Positions 49,600 through 60,650 of a stretch of DNA of 64,000 nucleotides are shown here, in pieces (within the stretch, counting starts at the first letter, position 1; each line of letters begins with the position of its first letter). The position numbers were made by a program, and so were the translations under genes. The DNA comes from Marasmius tenuissimus (taxonomy: Eukaryota; Basidiomycota; Agaricomycetes; Agaricales; Marasmiaceae): the NCBI GenBank assembly GCA_029532415.1, contig JAQOTA010000060.1:3224001-3288000 (forward strand), given 5' to 3'. Below the pieces are notes generated by a model. The model had not been told where the DNA came from and did not search any database. It saw only the letters and a program-made list of their open reading frames with translations.

Positions 49600-50215
49600 G
49601 GCGTGGCATTCAGGGCGCTCGTATATGGCATCTACACTCTCCTATTGCAAGTCATAATAGGTGGCCACGACGAGTACCTCAGATTCATTGCACGCTTACC
49701 GGAGTGGATTGAATCAGGGTGGTTCTTTGCACCAATAAATAGGTGGGCAATATCTACGACCCGACATATTGCTTTTTACGGGGAGCTACAGTTACGTTTG
49801 GTGTTTAGGTGTGCGCGAGTATTCTAAGTCCGGTGCATCTTATGAGAACTTGAAGTAGGTCCTTTAGCTTTATGTCTTACTGTGAGTAGGATGACGTTTC
49901 CGAAGCTGTGTTTCGCGAGGTACTCATCGTCGATGAAGTTCTCTTTGGCAGTGCGATCGCGGCGTTCGTTTCTACTACTTTTGGTCGAGAGCTGGTAGCG
50001 ATCAACAACTGGGAACTAAGATACGGATAAGCTCTGCGGTGAATCTCCTACTCCTCTTCACTCCGTGGCTCACGACGTATACTCAGATCTGTAAATTTGG
50101 TTCTCGACTTCCGCTATCCTCGAATCAGTGGCTGGATCCCCTATATAGTAACCGTAAATGGCATATAATCAAGAGCAATGGTACCTACGGTTCAAGGATT
50201 CCTCTCGTCCAGTCT
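49600..50215 (+). pseudogene. DUF6534-family relic (truncated at both ends)
   Basis: Matches the intact copy from ALVYGIYTLLLQVIIGGHDE through WFFAP and the AIAAFV region to the short LSSNQWLD area. The first helix and microexon are missing, as 49560-49610 is unrelated to the intact 5' end. The FYAWRI segment is destroyed (49790-49830). The exon with SAIAAFV has lost one base near 49940-49970 compared with the intact copy. The last helix (YGNSLL) is gone. It cannot make a family protein. It is the 5' partner of DUF6533 copy 2 in the duplicated unit. Confidence 0.7.
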
Positions 50216-50923
50216 CGGACCGCTCATACAAACATCCTCTTGTGTAGTGGCCCGTGGGGCTCTGGCTCCTGATGTCGACATGGTCGTAATTGCTGTTTCC
50301 TTTGAACCGTTCAGTGGCCACTTCGGATATGTTCCGTATCGTTTATGGGTCTTTGGCCTGATGGGATCGTCATCGGGAAGAGGTTTGAACTTTGTGTACG
50401 TTTCGCTTTGACCTTTGAAACATCACAGGTCGTGAATATAATAATTCTCTGCCCATTCTTCCGTACTTCCCGCACTATCGCCCCGTGTAATGAACTAATT
50501 AATCTTTTGACCGTCTAGGATTCAAAAGGATTGATTGCAATCCAGAATACGCCTGTTAGGGTCGAGCGACTCTATACCTTACATCGACGGGGCTGCACGC
50601 TCCGTCAAGGGTGAGGGTGACTGTGTTGAATGTTCGATGTGTGGATGTGGATGTCGGTTCTCCATCGATCTCTGAAACCTTGCTAGGACGAGATCGTTGT
50701 GAGTCCCTTGTATTTGGCTTACGAGTTTCTTGAGTCGCTTCTCACGGCTGGTGCCTACATACATTTTGGCGAACACTTTGGTGACCGAATCGTTCCCCCT
50801 TTGGCGCACTTCATTGGTTGTACCAAACCGTTCGGTTCCGAATTTATATATATGTTGTCGAGCACTCACCTTTATTTTCCACCTTTTTCCTGACGTTGGC
50901 GAGCCAACTGCCAAACCATAACC
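50216..50923. other. Spacer, copy B
   Basis: Equivalent to 46900-47683 but shorter. A minus-strand frame (50579-50959) of 126 codons and plus-strand frames at 50178-50411 are open, but neither is matched by an open frame at the equivalent place in copy A, so I do not call a gene. Confidence 0.4.
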
Positions 50924-52253
50924 ATGGATGTCCGGCTCTCCGCGACAGGTAAGGCTCAATTAGTCTGAGGTTTTTGACCTACTTGCTCATTTTTGTTCCA
51001 GCTCTAGGCCTGTTTTTGACCTCGGGTGACATGTTCTTGTGTCTAAAAGATGAGAGAGAGTTGATTTGGGGGTATGTTGCTCTGAGTTGCATTATCATGG
51101 TTCAAATTCAAAGCGCAGGTCACCCGTATCTAGGTTTCCAACAAAGTTTCGATCCCCCACCCATTGCTTGTACTTTCTGACAAGATACTTCGCCATACTC
51201 ACTCAGATGTGAGTGCGTTTCCCGAGAAGTCCGGGCGCAAGAAAGGCTCACTGGAACTCAAACATAGCTGCGATGTCGTAACTGCAACATACTGGATGTG
51301 CAAGTACGTTGCAGTCCCCGCTCGCCTCTGTTACATCCGTCTGGTATGCGAGACTGTGGTGTGTTGGATATTTGTTATTCTACTACAGATGGTACTCATG
51401 TTACGAGGTGAGAGATTGACCCCCGCTCTTTGGACGTGTAAACTCACATGCTTATGCAGTATACGCGTTGTACAAAGGAAGCCAGCAAATGGGTGCCTTC
51501 CTTGGACTCATCCTTCTCGGGAGGATAGCCCTGGGAGTTTGGAGTGTTGTCCGTTTTCGAAACATACCTGCTAGCTATATTGATTTCAACTTCATCTGCC
51601 TTCCGGAGTTCCGAGCTCACTGTGGCGACCCAGGCGTTGCTACGTTCCTGTGAGTGTTTTCCCCAAAACATTTAAACTATGGAAGCCCTCGACAAATGGA
51701 ACCTTTCTAGAATCGGAGAGCTAGCTACGCAAGGCATTATGCTGTGCCTCACGATGTTCAAGACCTATCCATGGGCTCTAAAGGACATTTCGATTTCGGC
51801 TCCAGACCTTTTGTCGGTCTTGAACAGGGATGCGCTGTTAGTTTTCATTACAGTTTTTGGTTCGTGAGCTCAGGCTTTTTTAACGTGTACTAAGTCTCAC
51901 TCTATGACAAGGAACTCTCGTATCCATCATCGTGGCCACTTACCAGAAGGGATTGGGCGCGGTATTTGTCTATCCGTAAGTACCAGTCCTTCGCCGCCGG
52001 GTTCATTCAGAGTGTAAACACTAACCCAAGACTATAGGTTGTTCATCTCGGTGGTTTCATGCGCGGTATGTCATCTCAATCATGTCACCAGGAATACTCT
52101 TTTACGCCGTCTAAGGGGTGCCGTCTTGTTCTCCATCTCCAACGGCTCGCTCGAAGGGGTTCCTCTGCGAACGAAGCAGCTGTCTTCACCGATTTCAACA
52201 CCAGTTCCACTTGGGACGTTCGAACACATGAGCTGCGGACAATATCCGACTGA
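50924..52253 (+). CDS. DUF6533-family multi-pass membrane protein, copy 2
   Basis: A close paralogue of the gene at 47684 with the same intron positions. ATG 50924 (MDVRLSAT), then ALGLFLTSGDMFLCLKDERE with LIWG, FPTKFRSPTHCLYFLTRYFA, ICDVVTATYWMCKYVAVPAR, VCETVVCWIFVILLQMVLML, VYALYKGSQQMGAFLGLILL, CLPEFRAHCGDPGVATF, GIMLCLTMFKTYPWALKD, ALLVFITVFGTLVSIIVATY and LFISVVSC. It ends GCRLVLHLQRLARRGSSANE ... ELRTISD, with the stop at 52251-52253. No stop or frame break is needed in the spliced reading. Conserved cysteines around CLPE-RxHCxDPG are in the same places as in copy 1. Many codon differences between the copies are silent or conservative, which suggests selection on the protein. Confidence 0.75.
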
Positions 52254-52896
52254 GAGCTCTGGGACGCACCTCAACAAATTGAGACGTTGCCCCATGCACC
52301 TGTCTGACTTAGTGCCATAGAGCTGCTGGTTCATCTGGGAGGAGATGGCGTATTCGCACAATCGGCAGTTAACGCGTGTGTGCACACGCGTATTGAGCTC
52401 GCCACATGTGAGCGGGAGGTCCTGGGAGGGCTCGGAGCGAGTCTGTAAATTCCCACCTCAACCGGGTGGTGGATCGTAAGAATGCATTGTAACGATCATA
52501 ATTGACGTAGTGTTGGTACAGCTTACAATTTATGTGCGCGAGTGGCAATATACTCTAATTCATGTTTATGACTCCGGTCAGACCTTCCTGTTTTCAGTTG
52601 ACGAATTACAGTGCGGTGGATTGTCTTGACAGCTGAGGCCGAGGATAGAAGCCTGACAGTCTCGCTAAGAGAGCCTGGGCCCTGAGGCAGGCATCGTGGG
52701 AATAATCACGGATCTTCGGACAGGAAAAGCCGAAGAACCACTGTAAACGGTTACTGGTTACCGGCCACCGGCGATTTTATAACTTCCGGGCATGCACTTG
52801 TTTCTCTTTTTCATGACCGTCGATAGTTCGCCTTTGCCTGCATATTCCCCTACTCTGGGACCTCATCCTTCGTAGCCAAATAGTCACTGAGCGTAA
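52254..52896. other. 3' flank of DUF6533 copy 2 and promoter of the OPRT gene
   Basis: Holds the second palindrome (52372-52391) and the end of the duplicated block (about 52742). The last 150 bp is the pyrimidine-rich promoter of the gene at 52897. Confidence 0.5.
52372..52391. repeat. Near-perfect palindrome, 3' of DUF6533 copy 2
   Basis: ACGCGTGTG-TG-CACACGCGT: 9-bp arms around two bases, starting 119 bp after the stop codon. It matches the palindrome after copy 1 in sequence and position. Confidence 0.7.
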
Positions 52897-53642
52897 ATGT
52901 CGCTACAGGCGTACCAAGTTGATTTGATAGATAGAGCTATGTCTGTAGGTGCGCTCAAATTCGGGGAATTTGCACTGAAGGGAGGAAGGTGAGTAGTAAC
53001 TTCAAAGTCTTCTCTATTAGTAGCTCATCCAAACAATCCAGGACCTCCCCCTACTTCTTCAACTCTGGTCTCATCAGCGCAGGGCCCATCCTCTCCGCCC
53101 TCGCTAAGGCCTATGCATCCACCATTGTTGAGGCCCGAAAGTCCGCAATCAACCCGATACCAGAATTCGACATTCTCTTCGGTCCAGCTTACAAGGGCAT
53201 TCCCTTCGCTGCAATGGCCGTCACGCACCTCTACGACAACCATAACATCTCCGTGGGTCTCGCTTACGACCGAAAGGAAGTCAAAGACCACGGCGAAGGT
53301 GGCAATATGGTCGGTGCTTCTGTCGAAGGCAAAAAAGTCGTTATCCTAGACGACGTAATGACAGCTGGAACAGCCGTTCGTGGTGCTATCGATCTAGTTA
53401 GACGGCAGGGAGGGCAAGTCGTGGGTGTCGTTCAATGCTTGGACCGGGAAGAGGTGGGGAAGGATGGGGTCGGTATAAGTGCAGTCAAAGAGGTTGAAGG
53501 AATCGTTGGAGAGGGTCGCGTCAGGGCGATACTAAAGATGAGGGACCTGATGGTCTGGTTGGAAACGAATGAAATGAAGGACGAGTTGGAGAAGATGAGA
53601 GTATATTGGGAGAAGTATGGATTCAAACAGGAAGCCCAGTAA
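52897..53642 (+). CDS. URA5: Orotate phosphoribosyltransferase
   Basis: Joins orotate to PRPP to make orotidine 5'-phosphate, the fifth step of pyrimidine synthesis. Two exons, 52897-52988 and 53042-53642, give 230 residues, the normal fungal length. The start gives MSLQAYQVDLIDRAMSVGAL and KFGEFALKGGR, the intron splits the Arg codon, then TSPYFFNSGLISAGP. LFGPAYKGIPFAA holds the orotate-side loop. AYDRKEVKDHGEGG is the flexible catalytic loop with its Lys/His. The PRPP motif is VVILDDVMTAGTAVR. The C-terminal helix is MRVYWEKYGFKQEAQ. All expected active-site residues are present. It is a single-copy housekeeping gene; neighbours are unrelated. Confidence 0.95.
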
Positions 53643-53718
53643 GCAGACCCACGTATTACGGCAAGAGAAAAGCCAAAATGGTAATTATCGCAACGAGAAG
53701 CCACCGTGAATGAATATT

Positions 53719-55080
53719 CTATGAAGCAGACGCAGAGTTTTGGGGTCTAGCGGTGGTAGACGCTAGTTTGGAAGTGCTGGCTGAAGACCTGTTGACCTTG
53801 GTACTAGATGTTATCCAAGGAACGAGATGAGCACTGCGGTATGCGTAGGAAGGAGGCTAAAACGTACGGCACTGGGGCCTTCGAGCCACCCACAAGTGTA
53901 GAATTTGTAGATTGAGTGGGAGAGGCACCCGAAGTCAAACTCGCTGCACCATTATAATTGTAGACGTTGTCGGGAGTGACCACCCCACCTTGGACATTCT
54001 GGTAGACCGACCCAAGGATTTTGGAAAGCGACTCGGCTCGCCAGCCGTTGTTGCTGATTTTAGGGAAGGAATCGGTAAAAGCTTTGACAGTCTGGTCGGC
54101 AGATTCGTGTTCCAGAATGACGAGTCCAGGGGTTTTGGGTCCTAGTGAGAGCAGGAGAGGGTAAGGGGTGGAATGACGGTCAGAAAGACGACAGAACAAA
54201 AGGCGTACCCATGATCAGCCAAGATTCCATGTTCTTGGTGATACTATCCAACATGGTTCTCCCCACAGCCATGCTCCAGTCACCGGTACTGTAAGACGGT
54301 CAGACTCTTTGAAAAATCAAGCATACGCAGGACAAACCCACTCTTGGTTTCAAATAACAGTATCCAATCCAAAGACCTCTTTCGCGATAGCGACCACATG
54401 GACATCAGAGTCACCAAACGGGGGTCTCCAGGTCTTCGGGATCCTTCCTCCAGTAGAGTCGTTAATGATTTGTAGCGTCCAACCGAGCTAAGACAACAAG
54501 ATCTGAATACATCGGTGTCAGTCTCGTCAGGATCCACATACCTCGGCTACGACTTGCTCATTTGTCAAAGTCGTCATGTAAGGGTGCGACCACGTATGAA
54601 CGGCACAACCACCACCGTAATCAATAATTTCCTGAAACTGCTTGTAGTTAAGAAGGATATCCGACCCAATCATGAAATGTGTGGCCGTTGCGTCATTCTA
54701 CTTTAGATAGTCTACTAACCCGGTGGTGGGCTGCAACGACAACGTCAAAAATGGAATGAATGATGTCCAAACCGTCACTCACTGGTAGAGGGCCATCATC
54801 GAAGCTGATGCCGAAGGTGCCATCGGGTCCGTCCCAAATGGTGCCAGGAGTTCGACACTGATAGGTGGAAGAGCAGACTTCGGGGCTACTGGGATCCAGG
54901 GCGCTGGGATAGACTGGGCTACCGGCTGGACCGATGGTGGTGGAGAGCTTGAGGAAGCATTCTTGGCTTGTAATATACCATGAGAGATTGTGCAGAGCAA
55001 ATCGAGACTTGCGAAACACAAATTTCCAAACCCACCTGCCATCGAGGTTGAAACGACATTTGGGGTTTCGTACTTACCTG
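53719..55080 (-). CDS. Chitin deacetylase (carbohydrate esterase family 4)
   Basis: Removes acetyl groups from chitin in the cell wall. The minus strand gives, after splicing, [20 protein letters not shown], the first CE4 motif [12 protein letters not shown] (about 54785-54815, metal Asp), [20 protein letters not shown], the second motif [12 protein letters not shown] (about 54570-54600, two metal His), and RPPFGDSD (third motif, about 54410). Later parts are VILEHES (about 54100-54130), [20 protein letters not shown] and a Ser/Thr-rich tail ending SASAS with the stop at 53719-53721, possibly a wall- or membrane-attachment region. The N-terminus is not resolved: no clear signal peptide exon was found upstream of the frame near 55090. 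Six or so introns are proposed. OPRT converges on it from the other side. Confidence 0.82.
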
Positions 55081-56658
55081 ATAATGTCACCTAGACCTCG
55101 CGCTGAAACGTTGTCTTGTTCCCGTCTGGACTAGGAGATGATCCAGTCTTCACAGCAACCGCCATCACAGAACCTCAAGGCCAAGAATCGATAGTGAAGT
55201 CATGGAACCAAACTCCGACAAACGGTTGCTAAAACATTGACGTTAAGGCTTAGTTTGATCCCAATGCAGGAGAGAAAGGAACTGTACCGTGGGAGCGCGA
55301 TCAGCGAGGACGAGTGGCTGTCCTTGCCATGTGGCAAACACGTGGGATCTACAACCGGCCAGGGTAGGCCAGGCCGAGACTGAGTTAATGCCCTCACGTC
55401 CCCATGGCGAAGTTCTGCCCTCAACCTTCGTTTGCGAATTTCCATCTATCTTATTTCTCAACGCATCATGATTAACCTGGTGTACCCTCGCGGGCCTACG
55501 GATATCGTAAAAACAACCACGAAAATATCAGCGATACATAATGACGATCAAACGGTTGGTCTATCCACAAATTGGCCAGCTGAACTGACACTGTGACCAT
55601 ATAGAAGGTGTGCAATAGTATTCCTCTTCATTCAACCTGGCTAACTGTGGTCCTTTCAGATGTACATATGAAGGAAGAGAAATAAAAATGTCGCACGGAC
55701 CTCGGCTTTCACATGTCCTTGGCCGCTCGCAGATTCTTCCTCTGCCTGTCAGAGGCTGCTATACACATTTGAAGCCTCCTCTCGAAAAGTAGGAAATCTT
55801 CACGAGAAAGGGAAACTCACTCTCCGCGGGCTTCTTGCTGGAATGGGCCTCACACGAGTCATTAGGCACGAGTATCGCTTGAATGAGTGACGGAGGAACG
55901 ATTCATCGTTGAACTGATGAAGGTTAGTCGCCTTTCTCAGCTTTCTCATCTCCTTGGATGCTTTAACATTTGTCGGTAGCATGAAGGTTACTGCATGTTT
56001 TCAACGTGGCCCTTGAACGTGGCAACAGGTTTTTGGTCTGCCGCAAGGCTCGCGACCCGACTTGAAGAATGTACAATTCCTAGTGTGGCACGCATTGGCG
56101 GAGCCTTGCAGTTTGCATCGAGAGCACTTCCATTTTTATCCACACGGCCGGTAGCGGTTTACATCACGGAGGCCCAGAAAACGACATTGACACCGGCTCG
56201 GTCATCAATTCTCTCTACTCAGGCGCCAGAAATGTATGTACGCACGCCATTGTCCTACAAGTCTGTTGCCTTACTGATCGATCCTTCCATTGCTCTGTAT
56301 TCCGTTGGTGTTCCATTCACTTTTTGGACCCAAGAAATCTAACTCGGTCTTTGTACTGCAATCGTTGCATGTTTCGTAATTTCGGAAGAAATCCAGCAGC
56401 GGAGCCTCGCGTCTGACTCTCACCACTTCTCCTCGTGCCCCGAGCATGGCAATTTGTGGATTTATAAAAAGACAGCTCTCCCGAACCTATTCATACCTTC
56501 TTCCATCCTCCCTTTACCCTTTACCCTTTACCCTTCCCTATCCTTTCTCCCAGCAAGCTACCTTGCCCTTTCACGTTGCCGAGCTACAAATCTACACTTT
56601 TCGGCAAATACTCTCCTGAATACTACGTCATCCGGAATCGAGCACTCGCGACTGCGAA
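55081..56658. other. Gene-poor stretch with one unassigned frame
   Basis: A 115-codon plus-strand frame at 55995-56342 (MFSTWPLNVATGFWSAARLA...) is the longest. It has no known motif and no support beyond length. Minus-strand 55800-55982 is similarly weak. At 56510-56530 the unit CCCTTTA is repeated three times within a long C/T tract, probably the promoter of the small gene at 56659. Confidence 0.4.
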
Positions 56659-57199
56659 ATGAACACCAAGGTTTACGTGGGAAAGGACGTGTGCGACAGC
56701 CGAGTATCGTCGCTTGCGACGAGTACATCAGAGGGCGACGGGTATTTTGCTTTTGCTAAAATTAAGGACGAAGTTTGTGTCGTTCAAGGTGAGCCTTTTT
56801 CTTTCGTCTCTCATTTTGACGAAACTGAATGTTACCTTTCATGCCTTTCTTGCCACTCAAATACCCACGGCCACACAATCAGTTCCCTCATCGACGCCTA
56901 TTACCGCGTTGACCACCGTTGATATGAAGATATTCCGTCATGAATTCGTCACCATCTTCCGATTGCAGGAGATCAGAACAATGCATCCAGATGATGTCTA
57001 TATCATCGAGACTATAGACGACCGTCTAAAGTGCTACGAAGAAGAGAAGGAGACCGTGTTTTTGGCGAAGGAGGTTGTCCAAAAGCTACGGAAGTTGTCT
57101 ACGCCGTCGAGACCGGTCTACCCTGGCTACTACATGGCTCGTACGAGGGTTGCTTCGACAATGCCAATGCCAGCGAGAAGAGGCTATGTTGTACGATGA
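56659..57199 (+). CDS. Small protein of unknown function (148 residues)
   Basis: Two exons, 56659-56788 and 56883-57199, are joined by a GTGAGC...TCAG intron that keeps the frame. The protein begins MNTKVYVGKDVCDSRVSSLA, continues VPSSTPITALTTVDMKIFRH and EIRTMHPDDVYIIETIDDRL, and has a charged helix EEEKETVFLAKEVVQKLRKL before a basic Pro-rich end. There is no signal peptide or membrane segment. No family is recognised. Coding support comes from the long second exon and the clean intron. Confidence 0.5.
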
Positions 57200-57902
57200 C
57201 AGGGAGGATGATTCATTCAGAAAGTCGAGTTTGCTATTGAATCGTTCGGGTTGCTTCCCGTCGGCCCGCTACTGTGTATGGTGTATTTTTATCGCTCCGC
57301 AACTATGTTTCTTTATTCCCTTCTATACCACCCCATGACTCTCGGTTATCGCCCTCACTCTAGAGTACCAGCTCCTGTTATGTAGCGTACAGTCATCTTA
57401 TTGAGAAATATCCTTCTTCGACTCCATTCAGCACCTTTTCGCACTTTACTGTCCTCCATTCCAGGGTCGTGTGATCGACAATGTCGGAGTATCTAATATC
57501 AGAAAAACTGCGGAATTTGGAAGAGAGATTGCCATGTTGTTCGAGGCGTTCACGTGCAGACTTGAGCAGGTACCACCAACTTCAAGTGGCAAGAAGTTGA
57601 AGAACATGATTTACCTTGCCGTGGGTCGTTGTCGTTGGCAAATCTAATATCCAGTACCATCCCGAGTCCAACACATGAACCTGGACTGGTCTTCCTAGTC
57701 TCCCGACCTTTCCAGAACGCGTTTCCCTCCAATTTTATCGCTATCTTTCTATCCATCATTCTGATAACGACCTATTCGGAAGACTAGATATGATCAAGCT
57801 GACATTGACTCCAACTCGTGGGCACTGGGGCTTCTTTTTCGTAAATTCGAGGGAGCCGGACTATTTTTGCTACTGGTCTCTCTGACGTCGACCACCACCA
57901 CC
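57200..57902. other. Intergenic region, permease promoter
   Basis: No gene recognised. Short frames on both strands only. The 60 bp before 57903 contains GACCACCACCACC directly upstream of the ATG. Confidence 0.5.
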
Positions 57903-60236
57903 ATGTCGACGAAATTGACTCGTGAGGGAACTCAAAAGGCTGAGGACATGCAAAGGCCGTATGAAGACTCTTCAAGTCGCAAGTCAATCAATGAGGTGGC
58001 GGAATTAGAAAGGGGACCTCAGGCAAGAGACTCGGACTTCAAGGAGTGGTCCAGCAAATTAGGGATCAGTTGCACAGTTGAAGTACACGGGTAAGTTCTA
58101 TTCCAGTCTTGAAGTTTTGATATGTTCTTTGAGCCTTCTTCCGATATCATTCAACTCCTGTATTCATCGAATCTCGGCTGATATGGCACTGGACCTTGTA
58201 TCAAAGTTTTGACTGGCCTTCCACGATTCATCTGACTCTTTTACGTGTGTCGTCAGAATCACTCCAACAACAATTGAAGAAAGAACAGACCCACGGACGT
58301 ACCAGCTGTTCACGGTGTGGTTCTCCGCCATCTTGAATATAGCAGGGTAAATGCGCGGGTCTTGAACGAGATGGATCGTCTTACCTATCCATTTCGTCGT
58401 AGAGTTGGCACTGGCGCACTGGGGCCTCAGATCTTTGGACTAGGCTTCAGAGATTGTTGCATTATTCTTGTCATAGCAGATATAATGTAAGTCTAAAGTC
58501 CAAACGGAACTCGTAACCCTTTATTCAACGTTTTCGCAGCTCATGTCTTGTCCCCGGGTACATGTAAGATCGAGACACTGCGCCTGCGCCTCAACTTAGT
58601 CTGACTGAATAATGATAGCGCGGTTTTTGGACCCAAACTCGGGACACGGACGATGGTCCAAAGCCGGTTCTCGTTCGGGTGAGTGAGGTGAAACTGGGTC
58701 TAAGGCTAGCTCGGACTAATCCACGATCCCGGTTGGTTTGGGGCGGTCTTCGCAGCTACTTTGGAGCGATCCTACCGTCAGTGTTTAACGTATTTTCCAT
58801 GATCGGGTTCCTGGTCTTAACGTGTATAACGGGTGGACAACTACTTGCCGCTGTGTTCTCTCGTCTGAACGATACCTTGGGTATCGTTATTATTGCTTTG
58901 ATCTCGCTCGGGGTACGTCTTCATCCCAGTTAATTTCGCGGGACACCTATCATCCTTCTTACCGTCGCTGTGCCGCCTCTAGTTATCCTTTTGTGGCTAC
59001 CAGGTTCTTCATTGGTTTGACACCTACGCGTGGATTCCCAACGCCGTGATATTCATCAGCCTGCTAGCTGTTGGAGGTAAGAACCTCGACCTCCGACCCG
59101 AAATTGCAGCACCTACAGCGGCAGCTATCATCTCCTACGGGACGTCCGCCGGAGCATCTTGCGCATCATGGGGTCCAATGTGTGCGGACTATGGGATCTA
59201 TCATCGAAGTGACATTTCCGCGTAAGTGAGATATCAACTGGTTCTACTTGGTCCCCCGCCGCACAGATCCGATGATCCAGACTAACGAAGGCCCCAGGTT
59301 GAAAGTATTCCTTTACACCTATTTTGGCGTTCTGTTGTCGACGGTACGTACCCTCAGCTACTCTGGTCGTGTGTCCGAGCACGATCCTAACGTTATCTCG
59401 AGTAGTTCCCGGGACACATTATCGGTGCTGCACTCGCTGCAGCCGCTCCCGCGGTACCTTCATGGTCGGCAGGACTGGAAGACGGCAAGAGTTTTGGCAG
59501 CTTTATCGCTGCAGTCCTTGAACCGGTCGGAGGCTTTGGCAAGTTCTTGGTTGTCGTCGCTACTTTGACATTACCCGCACAGAGCGCGGTGACGATGTAC
59601 TCTTTCGGTGGATTTCTTCGTCCAGCAACTCCTTCGACGGTCATCGCTCATTCTTTGTCGATATAGGCGTTAGTTTGATGAGCGTCTCACGGATATTCAC
59701 CAAAATACCGAGATACGTATACTCTGTGATCGCCACGGCAATGTAAGTTTACCTTTTACACCAAGTGGTCGATCCTCAGCGGCAAATTCTCTAGCGTTAT
59801 TCCGATCTCCATTGTCGGTGCCACTCGGTTCTTCCAGACGTTTCAACAGATTATCAGTAAGGTTCTACCTCGCCTGCATTGAACACCGCCTCACCAGCGC
59901 TCTGATCTCCTAGACCTCATCGGATACTGGTCCGCATCCTACGCTGCAATCGTCCTCACTGAGCACTTTGTCTTCCGGCGAAACAAATTCTCGAACTACA
60001 GAGTCGAGTATTGGCAGAATGCGTCCCGGCTCCCTCTGGGGTTCGCTGCCGTGGTCGCGTTTGGGCTGTCGTTTGGACTAATTGTGCCCTCGATGGAACA
60101 GGCATACCACGTCGGACAGTTCGCTGAGAGAGGTACTGGGGATATTGGGCTTCTAACTGGCTTCTTTTCGGCGGCGGCGTTTTACGTTCCCTTGAGGGCT
60201 GTTGAGAAAACGTATGCACCGGAGCACGATGCGTGA
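57903..60236 (+). CDS. Purine/cytosine permease (NCS1 family, Fcy2-like)
   Basis: A plasma-membrane nucleobase:cation symporter with 12 expected helices. Start 57903 (MSTKLTREGTQKAEDMQRPY), with a hydrophilic head. Exons in order give ITPTTIEERTDPRTYQLFTV with WFSAILNIAG, VGTGALGPQIFGLGFRDC, AVFGPKLGTRTMVQSRFSFG (the conserved F-G-P-K-x-G-x-R-x-M loop), RSYFGAILPSVFNVFSMIGF, TGGQLLAAVF, DTYAWIPNAVIFISLLAVGG, SWGPMCADYGIYH, LKVFLYTYFGVLLST and FLVVVATLTLPAQSAVTMYS. It closes with KIPRYVYSVIATA, LIGYWSASYAAIVLTEHFVF and GFFSAAAFYVPLRAVEKTYA, with the stop at 60234-60236. About twelve introns; no lesion was seen. An apparent stop near 59664 lies inside an intron (GTGGATT...GATATAG). Confidence 0.85.
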
Positions 60237-60650
60237 TGTATACTTGTACGTCTGCATACAGAATATGGAAGGCTTGTCCCTAAGGCGAATGGTGCTTGAG
60301 CAGTGGCGTGGGAGTGAGATCGGAAAGCTGGACTCGTGTACATGACATCCGTGGTCCTATTAGTATTATCAATGACGAAGGTTTCTAACGGTCACTCCAC
60401 CTGTCGGTAGGACGCACATTCGTTTGAGAAAGCCTGCCGCCGTCTACAAAGGTCCATCACCGATGTTTTGCTCATTCCATTAGCATGGTTTCATAGTAGA
60501 GGTAACTACATAGGACATAAATTGGCATATCTTCTATCTTTTAGACGTGTCGAGAAATCTTCACGGTCAAAGCCCCGTACCGACTAACAGACCAAGTACA
60601 AAAGTAGTAGCATACTTGTAAGTAACTCTTCCATAGCTCATTGGTATCGC
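60237..60650. other. Convergent intergenic region
   Basis: 3' flanks of the permease gene (plus) and the DUF6535 gene (minus). No open frame of note. Confidence 0.5.

Larger units (their letters stand above)
49615..52742 (+). repeat. Tandem segmental duplication, copy B
   Basis: Second copy of the DUF6534-DUF6533 unit; see copy A for anchor points. Here the DUF6534 member has decayed while the DUF6533 member stays open, which suggests different selection on the two genes. Confidence 0.75.

Noticed and set aside
52254..52391. Extension of DUF6533 copy 2 through an alternative frame to about 52447
   Set aside because: The conserved frame stops at 52253, and copy 1 shows no matching open frame downstream.
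56510..56530. CCCTTTA repeat as a telomere-like repeat
   Set aside because: Only three units, not the TTAGGG/CCCTAA fungal unit, and inside an ordinary C/T-rich promoter tract.
59640..59680. In-frame stop in the NCS1 permease
   Set aside because: It falls inside a GTGGATT...GATATAG intron; the spliced reading YSF-GVSLMSV fits the family.
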